Assembly: GCA_025927475.1 (NCBI GenBank)
Contig: JAICLL010000056.1
Coordinates: 1-35,326, forward strand
Direction of reading: 5' to 3'
Origin: Pirellulales bacterium
GTDB lineage: Bacteria > Planctomycetota > Planctomycetia > Pirellulales > JAICIG01
Length of the DNA: 35,326 nucleotides
How positions within the stretch are numbered: the first letter of the stretch is position 1; every line of letters begins with the position of its first letter. Below are positions 31,390 through 35,326 of the stretch, piece after piece. The notes below the pieces were generated by a model. The model was not told the origin of the DNA, did no database searches, and saw only the letters and a list, made by a program, of their open reading frames with translations. Made by a program: the position numbers and the translations under genes.

Positions 31390-31600
31390 AGTCGCAGCTC
31401 CTCGTCGGAAGTAGGCGAAGCCCCAGAATGCGGAATGCCGTTAGTTTACGCCACGCCGGGTGGCAACGGCAAGAGCCGAGCGGTGGCTGAGTCACGCAGG
31501 CTAGCGCAAAAACACTCGCGAACACGCGATTGGCGAGGACAGATTGGAGCATTGCAAACCCGTTCCTACGCCCAAGAAACCACCTGCGCCGGAACAAGCT

Positions 31601-31629
31601 TTGACAGGACGGTGGCAGCTTTGTTAAAT
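31601..31629 (+). promoter_or_regulatory. Promoter of tRNA-Cys
   Basis: TTGACA (31601-31606), a 17-bp spacer and TTAAAT (31624-31629). It ends 16 bp before the mature tRNA. Confidence 0.65.
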
Positions 31630-31645
31630 TCAAAGTTTCCCACCA

Positions 31646-31717
31646 GGCGCTGTCGCCAAGAGGCTAAGGCAGCGGATTGCAAATCCGCCATCGTGGGTTC
31701 GACTCCCACCAGCGCCT
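31646..31717 (+). tRNA. tRNA-Cys (GCA anticodon)
   Basis: A complete 72-nt cloverleaf. Acceptor GGCGCTG pairs with CAGCGCC, the D stem is GCC/GGC, anticodon stem GCGGA/TCCGC encloses loop TTGCAAA (anticodon GCA), and T stem GTGGG/CCCAC encloses TTCGACT. The discriminator is U73, the identity base of tRNA-Cys. CCA is not encoded. Confidence 0.98.
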
Positions 31718-31757
31718 CTCGTTCCCAGGGGGGCCGTCAACGGCTTTCGGCGGGTCG

Positions 31758-32075
31758 CTAGTTCGACGTCGCTTTCAGGCCAAAGATTGCAATCAGCAAC
31801 AGCGCCAGGAAAAACAGCCGGGCGGGAGTGGCCGGCTCGCCGAGCACCACAATGCCCAGCAACATGGTGCCGGCGGCGCCAATGCCCACCCAGACCGCAT
31901 AGGCGGTCGAAATCGGCAGCGTGCGAGCGGCCAGTGACAACAGCACCATGCTGGCCGCAATCGCCAGCCCGGTAAGTACGCTTGGCCCCAAGCGCGTAAA
32001 GCCCTGCGTGTATTTCAGACCGATCGCCCAGGCCGTTTCGAGAATGCCGGCCAACAACAAAAGAACCCATGCCAC
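31758..32075 (-). CDS. Small multidrug resistance (SMR) exporter, SugE/Gdx-like
   Basis: A 105-residue protein, the standard SMR length, from a GTG at 32075; an upstream in-frame GTG at 32084 is less likely because relatives start at MAW. Four helices are evident, with the essential Glu13 in AGILETAWAIGLKYT, followed by GLAIAASMVLLSLAARTLPI, AYAVWVGIGAAGTMLLGIVV and PARLFFLALLLIAIFGLK. The WAIGLK word and TLPISTAYAVW favour the Gdx (SugE) branch, which exports guanidinium and some quaternary ammonium ions by proton antiport. No guanidine riboswitch was recognisable upstream. It is monocistronic between tRNA-Cys and the NUDIX gene. Confidence 0.93.
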   Translation of the reverse strand: MAWVLLLLAGILETAWAIGLKYTQGFTRLGPSVLTGLAIAASMVLLSLAARTLPISTAYAVWVGIGAAGTMLLGIVVLGEPATPARLFFLALLLIAIFGLKATSN

Positions 32076-32219
32076 AAGACACACCCTTTCGATTGGGCGT
32101 CGTCTTGTCCTGACCGGGTACGGCGCGTCTCGTCCGGGGCCATGGCCGCGAGAGGCGCGGCGTTGCCACGTGCTATTTTAGGATTGGATGCGCCGCGGAA
32201 AAGCGGGCCACGGAGGATT

Positions 32220-32244
32220 TTGGATTTTCGATGTTGGATTTTCG
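32220..32244. repeat. Two direct repeats TTGGATTTTCG upstream of the NUDIX gene
   Basis: Copies at 32220-32230 and 32234-32244, three bases apart. This AT-rich word contrasts with the GC-rich surroundings and may be a regulatory or simple-sequence feature. Confidence 0.5.
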
Positions 32245-32276
32245 GTTTGTACGGCGGTTGATCGTACCGACAAACA

Positions 32277-32693
32277 ATGGCTGACAATTTACCTGTCCGA
32301 CGCGGAGTCGTAGCGGTGATTCGCGATGGCGAAAAACTGCTGCTCATCCGTCGCTCGCAATGGGTCGTCGCGCCAGGGGCGTTTTGTTTTCCGGGCGGAG
32401 GAATTGAGCCGGGCGAGACCGAGGAGCAAGCGCTGGTGCGCGAAGTCAGCGAAGAGCTGCAAATACGGGCTTTGCCGGTGCGCCGCCTATGGCGCTCCCG
32501 GACGGCGTGGGGTGTCGAACTGAGTTGGTGGCTGACGCGGCCCCTGCCTGGCGACGTGCCGCGGCCCGCCCCGGCAGAAGTCGAGTCTTGCCATTGGCAC
32601 TCGGCCGCCGAAATCGCCGGCCTGCCCGGCTTGCTGCAAAGCAATCATGAGTTCCTGGCGGCGCTGGCCCGCGGAGAATTCTCGCTGGAATAG
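32277..32693 (+). CDS. NUDIX hydrolase
   Basis: A 138-residue protein from the ATG at 32277. It begins VRRGVVAVIRDGEKLLLIRR and carries the Nudix box: Gly41, Glu47, Arg55-Glu56, Glu59 and Glu60 in GGGIEPGETEEQALVREVSE followed by ELQI. The usual Gly after Glu-Glu-x is Gln here (residue 62), a tolerated change. Such enzymes hydrolyse nucleoside diphosphates linked to another group, for instance oxidised nucleotides or sugar nucleotides. MutT-like activity is possible but the substrate is undetermined. It diverges from the SMR exporter. Confidence 0.93.
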   Translation: MADNLPVRRGVVAVIRDGEKLLLIRRSQWVVAPGAFCFPGGGIEPGETEEQALVREVSEELQIRALPVRRLWRSRTAWGVELSWWLTRPLPGDVPRPAPAEVESCHWHSAAEIAGLPGLLQSNHEFLAALARGEFSLE

Positions 32694-32790
32694 CCTGGGC
32701 AGCGGCGAATGGCCCGAGCCCATCGGTTTTGACATTCGAATGCCAAAACCCCCAGACGTTGAACGCAACCATCAGGAACCGACATCTCTT

Positions 32791-33759
32791 CTATCGCAGC
32801 ACTTCGCCTAGCAGCGCCGCGAGGCGCTGCCCGGCTAAGGCCGCTTGACGACGAGCAAACGCCCGAGCGTCGGCCGCATAGCCGGCGGGCAACACCGGCA
32901 CTTCGCTCGCCGCGATCGCGCCATGCTCGACCTGCTGATAGTCAACCAGCGGCAACCGCCCGTTGAGATAAGCGTGTTCGACCGCCGCCTGCAAACCTTC
33001 ATCGGCCCACGACTCAAACGTCGTGTGCGTGCGCATCTGCTCGACCAGTTCGGCGTCGCGCGCCGCCGAAACCTCGATGCGCTCGACCAGACGGTCGAGT
33101 GCCTTGGCGTGCGTGCTGGTTCCCAACAGCCGGTCCCAATAGGTGTGCAGCCGCTCGGGATGTTTGTGCGGACGGATCGCCAAACGGTTGCCGCCGTCGT
33201 CGCCATGCGGCGGCGGATACCGCTGCGTGATGAATGTCGCGCAGTGCAGCGGCTGATGGAGATCGCCGACCAGGTGGATGATCCAACAAAGTCGGATGGC
33301 GCGCTGTTGCGCGTCCCCGCGACCTGCCACGATCTGGGTCGATTCTGTCAGCACGGTCACCGCGTTGGGCGCCTTCGGTTCGAGCGACGCGCGATTGAAC
33401 TGGCCGGCTTCGCCGCTTTGCACATAGGGCTTGTTGATGTAATGCCAAGTGGCGTGATGATATGGGTGCAAGTCGTGATCGTGATGTTGGCGGCTGCCGC
33501 GGACCCAATCGGGCCAGGTGGCCGCCCGCAAGAACACCCATTCCTGCTCGGGAATCTCCGCCGGCCGGTCCGCCGCTAAATAACGTTGGTAGTGCGGATG
33601 GGCCTGGAGCAAGGCCTGGGCATCGGCGCGTGCTTTCCGGGTTAAGTGGCGATAGGCGAGCTTGGCCACCGCCATGTGACCGGTGTGGTTCCAGGCCCAG
33701 GCTGGGTTGGCGGCGAGAAACAGAAACAGGAAAACCCCCACTGCACTGCGATGGCTCAT
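32791..33759 (-). CDS. Exported S1/P1-family nuclease
   Basis: A 322-residue protein with a signal peptide cut after Ala22 (NPAWA|W), leaving the N-terminal Trp23 that binds the zinc cluster in this family. Other ligand blocks are present: NHTGHMAVA, AATWPDWVR, ATWHYINKPY, IIHLVGDLHQPLHC, DDGGNRLAI and RLHTYWDRLLG. S1/P1 enzymes use three zinc ions to degrade single-stranded DNA and RNA and 3'-mononucleotides. In this organism the enzyme would act outside the cytoplasm, probably in nucleic-acid scavenging. Length is normal, and no ligand is missing. The start at 33759 is well placed for the signal peptide. It is monocistronic as seen. Confidence 0.93.
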   Translation of the reverse strand: MSHRSAVGVFLFLFLAANPAWAWNHTGHMAVAKLAYRHLTRKARADAQALLQAHPHYQRYLAADRPAEIPEQEWVFLRAATWPDWVRGSRQHHDHDLHPYHHATWHYINKPYVQSGEAGQFNRASLEPKAPNAVTVLTESTQIVAGRGDAQQRAIRLCWIIHLVGDLHQPLHCATFITQRYPPPHGDDGGNRLAIRPHKHPERLHTYWDRLLGTSTHAKALDRLVERIEVSAARDAELVEQMRTHTTFESWADEGLQAAVEHAYLNGRLPLVDYQQVEHGAIAASEVPVLPAGYAADARAFARRQAALAGQRLAALLGEVLR

Positions 33760-33846
33760 GGCGTCATTTTCTCGGGAAAAACGGGGTCTGATAAGTGTCG
33801 GACCACGAATTTCTAGTTTTTTGGCGGGGAGTGTTGCAAGGGTGAA

Positions 33847-33864
33847 AGAAGTTGCTAGACTTCT
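33847..33864. promoter_or_regulatory. Inverted repeat upstream of mraZ
   Basis: AGAAGT and ACTTCT around TGCTAG, 130 bp before mraZ. Just upstream lies GGGGAGTG...GGGTGA (33827-33845), similar in style to the G-rich direct repeats bound by MraZ proteins. Both are suggestions only. Confidence 0.3.
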
Positions 33865-33995
33865 CTTCGTGGGTTTTGTGCCCCCAGCCGCCGCTCAGCA
33901 GGTTGGCTACGGGGAATAAGGCCCATAACGTAGAAATTGAGTTCGGGAACGGAGACGCCTGGACAAGCTTCCGGTAGACGGTGCCAGAGCTTCCG

Positions 33996-34481
33996 ATGCC
34001 CGACACGCATGAGTTCATCGTTGGCGAGTTTCCTCGCACCTTGGACGAGCGTTACCGCTTGGCGTTGCCCGCCGAGTTTGTGACGGCGTTGGGGGGCGAG
34101 CAGAAGGAGTGCATCCTCGCTAAAGAGCGGCCGGGATGTTTGAGCTTATGGAATGCGTCGACTTGGCAAGCAAAGTTGGATGCGGGGACGGCGCTCGTGC
34201 AGGCGAAAATCCAGGCCGGCAAGCTCGACGGCAAACTCGAACAGGTGCAACGCTTGGGGCGGCTTCTTTCTTCGCGGCATCGCTCGGTGCAATTGGCCGC
34301 CCGCGGGCGTTTGCTGGTGCCCGAAGGTTTTCGCGAATTCTTGCATTCCGAAGCGGGCAGCGAAGTGATGGTGGTCGGCGGGGCCGTCTGTGTGGAGATC
34401 TGGAACCCCAGGGCTTGGCTGGCCTATCTCGAGGAGCAAATGCCCAAGTTCCGTCGCTTATTTGACCGGCTGTCCAGTTAA
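33996..34481 (+). CDS. mraZ: MraZ-family transcriptional regulator
   Basis: A 161-residue protein from the ATG at 33996; a GTG at 33981 is an alternative. It has two SpoVT/AbrB-like halves. The first is FIVGEFPRTLDERYRLALPA, matching the GEYxHxLDxKGRxxLPAxF signature with DERYR. The second is SVQLAARGRLLVPEGFREFL, where the second DxxGR is less well kept. MraZ normally opens the division/cell-wall cluster and represses it by binding direct repeats at its own promoter. Here rsmH does not follow; the next gene is a DUF2892-type protein. The protein is slightly longer than E. coli MraZ (152). Target genes are uncertain in this context. Confidence 0.85.
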   Translation: MPDTHEFIVGEFPRTLDERYRLALPAEFVTALGGEQKECILAKERPGCLSLWNASTWQAKLDAGTALVQAKIQAGKLDGKLEQVQRLGRLLSSRHRSVQLAARGRLLVPEGFREFLHSEAGSEVMVVGGAVCVEIWNPRAWLAYLEEQMPKFRRLFDRLSS

Positions 34482-34511
34482 GGAGCATTCAAAAACACGC
34501 GCATCCAGCGC

Positions 34512-34632
34512 CCACGCCCGGTGCGAGAGAAGGCTGTTTTCTCCCGCCTAATGTCACCCGGTTTGGGAAAGCAAGATTCCATGGAGGGTCTTATTGGCAT
34601 GGACGCCACTTTCCTCTTTCGGCCGGGCGTGG
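34512..34632. repeat. Ten-bp inverted repeats upstream of a sigma-54 promoter
   Basis: CCACGCCCGG (34512-34521) and CCGGGCGTGG (34623-34632) are separated by 101 bp. They lie about 20-140 bp upstream of the -24 element, where enhancer-binding sites would be expected. Confidence 0.4.
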
Positions 34633-34651
34633 CTTTTTATTTCGTAGGGGC

Positions 34652-34666
34652 TGGCACGCATTGTGC
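34652..34666 (+). promoter_or_regulatory. Sigma-54 promoter
   Basis: TGGCACGCATTGTGC matches the consensus TGGCACG-N4-TTGC at all but one position and keeps the strict GG-N10-GC spacing. Transcription would start near 34678, 30 bp before the ATG of the DUF2892-type gene. Confidence 0.75.
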
Positions 34667-34707
34667 CCCTGCTGGGCGGCGGTAAACCAATCCAGGAGGG
34701 TCCGCCG

Positions 34708-35169
34708 ATGCTGCCAGCCACTGACCAACGAGTTCCGCAACATACGCCCGATCGCTACAACGCTGAAATTCGCCGGAAAACCGAGGCGAACATAGCACGC
34801 TACGCCCGCGAAGGCCGGGGGGCGATCGACCGCCGCTTGGCCGAGTTGGATCAAGAATGGGACATCGAGCGGGTGCTGGAGGCGAATGCGGCCAGCGTGG
34901 CGTTGGTCGGAGTCGGGCTAGCCGCGCTGGTGAACCGTAAGTTTCTGCTCCTGCCGGCCCTGGTAGGCGGGTTCTTGTTGCAACATGCCTTGCAAGGCTG
35001 GTGTCCGCCGGTGCCGCTGTTTCGCCGGCTGGGTGTGCGTACCTCCGCCGAAATCAACCAAGAGCGTTTCGCCCTGAAATCACTACGAGGCGATTTTCAG
35101 CATTTGCCCGCCGGCGACGGCATCGACCAAACCCTGGTCCATTCGACCCTGCGCGCGGTCAGCCTCTGA
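34708..35169 (+). CDS. DUF2892-type inner-membrane protein
   Basis: A 153-residue protein from the ATG at 34708, preceded by AGGAGGG 7 nt upstream. The N-terminal half is helical and charged (RYNAEIRRKTEANIARYARE, AIDRRLAELDQEWDIERVLE). Two membrane helices follow (about 62-75 and 79-98: ASVALVGVGLAALV, FLLLPALVGGFLLQHALQGW). The segment QGWCPPVPLFRRLGVRTSAE is the DUF2892 signature, known from YgaP-like membrane anchors. The N-terminal helical part is seen in relatives from proteobacteria and planctomycetes. Function is unknown. A near-consensus sigma-54 promoter lies directly upstream, so expression probably depends on an enhancer-binding regulator. Confidence 0.85.
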   Translation: MLPATDQRVPQHTPDRYNAEIRRKTEANIARYAREGRGAIDRRLAELDQEWDIERVLEANAASVALVGVGLAALVNRKFLLLPALVGGFLLQHALQGWCPPVPLFRRLGVRTSAEINQERFALKSLRGDFQHLPAGDGIDQTLVHSTLRAVSL

Positions 35170-35326
35170 AGTCTGCGAACGCCACAGAGGCAATCCCGTT
35201 CGGCACGCCATTTTATCCGTGTCCTAGAACGTAGCGTAAGAGCGATATGGTAGCCTATTTTGGGAGTTCTGAGGGTTCGAGGCGCCGCTTGGTGGCTGTT
35301 GCACGTTGCCAAGTGCGCAGCGTAGA
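35170..35326. other. Gene-free end of window
   Basis: No gene, RNA or clear signal is seen in the last 157 bp. Confidence 0.4.

Noticed and set aside
31646..31717. tRNA-Cys as an integration site
   Set aside because: No integrase gene and no repeat of the tRNA 3' end were seen on either side.
32076..32276. Guanidine riboswitch upstream of the SugE/Gdx-like gene
   Set aside because: Neither the guanidine-I core nor the paired ACGR-loop hairpins of guanidine-II could be found on the minus strand.
35293..35309. Second sigma-54-like site near the window end
   Set aside because: GG and GC are 12 bp apart instead of the strict 10, and no gene start is visible.

Overview
The window looks like a chromosomal segment of a GC-rich planctomycete, probably of the Pirellulales type. 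Supporting this are families largely confined to or expanded in that phylum: a DUF1549/DUF1553 cytochrome-like protein, two DUF1559 pseudopilin-like proteins, an exported Gfo/Idh/MocA protein, a CRTAC1-type FG-GAP protein, planctomycete cytochrome domains, and a tetrahydromethanopterin-pathway gene (beta-RFAP synthase). No phage, IS element, CRISPR array or rRNA is visible.

Layout. 1-5.8 kb: the 3'-truncated DUF1549/DUF1553 gene, diverging from beta-RFAP synthase; an exported hypothetical protein; then a DUF1559 protein followed by a small lipoprotein. 5.8-12.9 kb: four minus-strand genes (HExxH metallopeptidase, di-haem-type cytochrome with a degenerate peptidase-like tail, exported nitrilase-fold enzyme, TPR/FG-GAP/ASPIC-UnbV protein). 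13.2-14.5 kb: a promoter, a clear cobalamin riboswitch and a 220-nt structured leader, reading into a second DUF1559 gene. 14.5-18.7 kb: a glycosyltransferase, queA, and a UreH/NicO-like membrane protein overlapping a D-2-hydroxyacid dehydrogenase. 18.7-23.3 kb: a decayed N,N-dimethylformamidase-beta-like gene, a sulfite-oxidase-fold protein without an obvious molybdenum-ligand cysteine, a type II toxin-antitoxin pair, a Gfo/Idh/MocA protein, a TPR protein, a GNAT acetyltransferase and a small CxxC protein. 23.3-28.3 kb: an HNH nuclease-like protein flanked by tandem repeats, a membrane protein, a folK-kinase fusion with panC, and a GT2. 28.3-35.3 kb: a membrane protein, a ParB-like protein with a consensus promoter and an internal 23-bp palindrome, DoxX and glutathione peroxidase, tRNA-Cys, an SMR exporter, a NUDIX hydrolase, an S1/P1 nuclease, MraZ outside a dcw cluster, and a DUF2892-type protein behind a near-consensus sigma-54 promoter.

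How genes may work together. Cofactor genes are scattered (folK/panC, beta-RFAP synthase, queA). Likely co-transcribed pairs are DUF1559/lipoprotein, UreH-like/dehydrogenase, antitoxin/toxin, folK/panC, TPR/GNAT and GPx/DoxX. The strongest lead for something undescribed is B12-riboswitch control of a DUF1559 pseudopilin-like gene, which suggests a corrinoid-responsive surface protein. Second leads are the ParB-like gene carrying its own palindrome and the sigma-54-driven DUF2892-type gene. Several convergent junctions hold large nested hairpins, and one 34-bp hairpin repeat occurs twice. All functions are read from sequence and remembered family features; no database search was possible.
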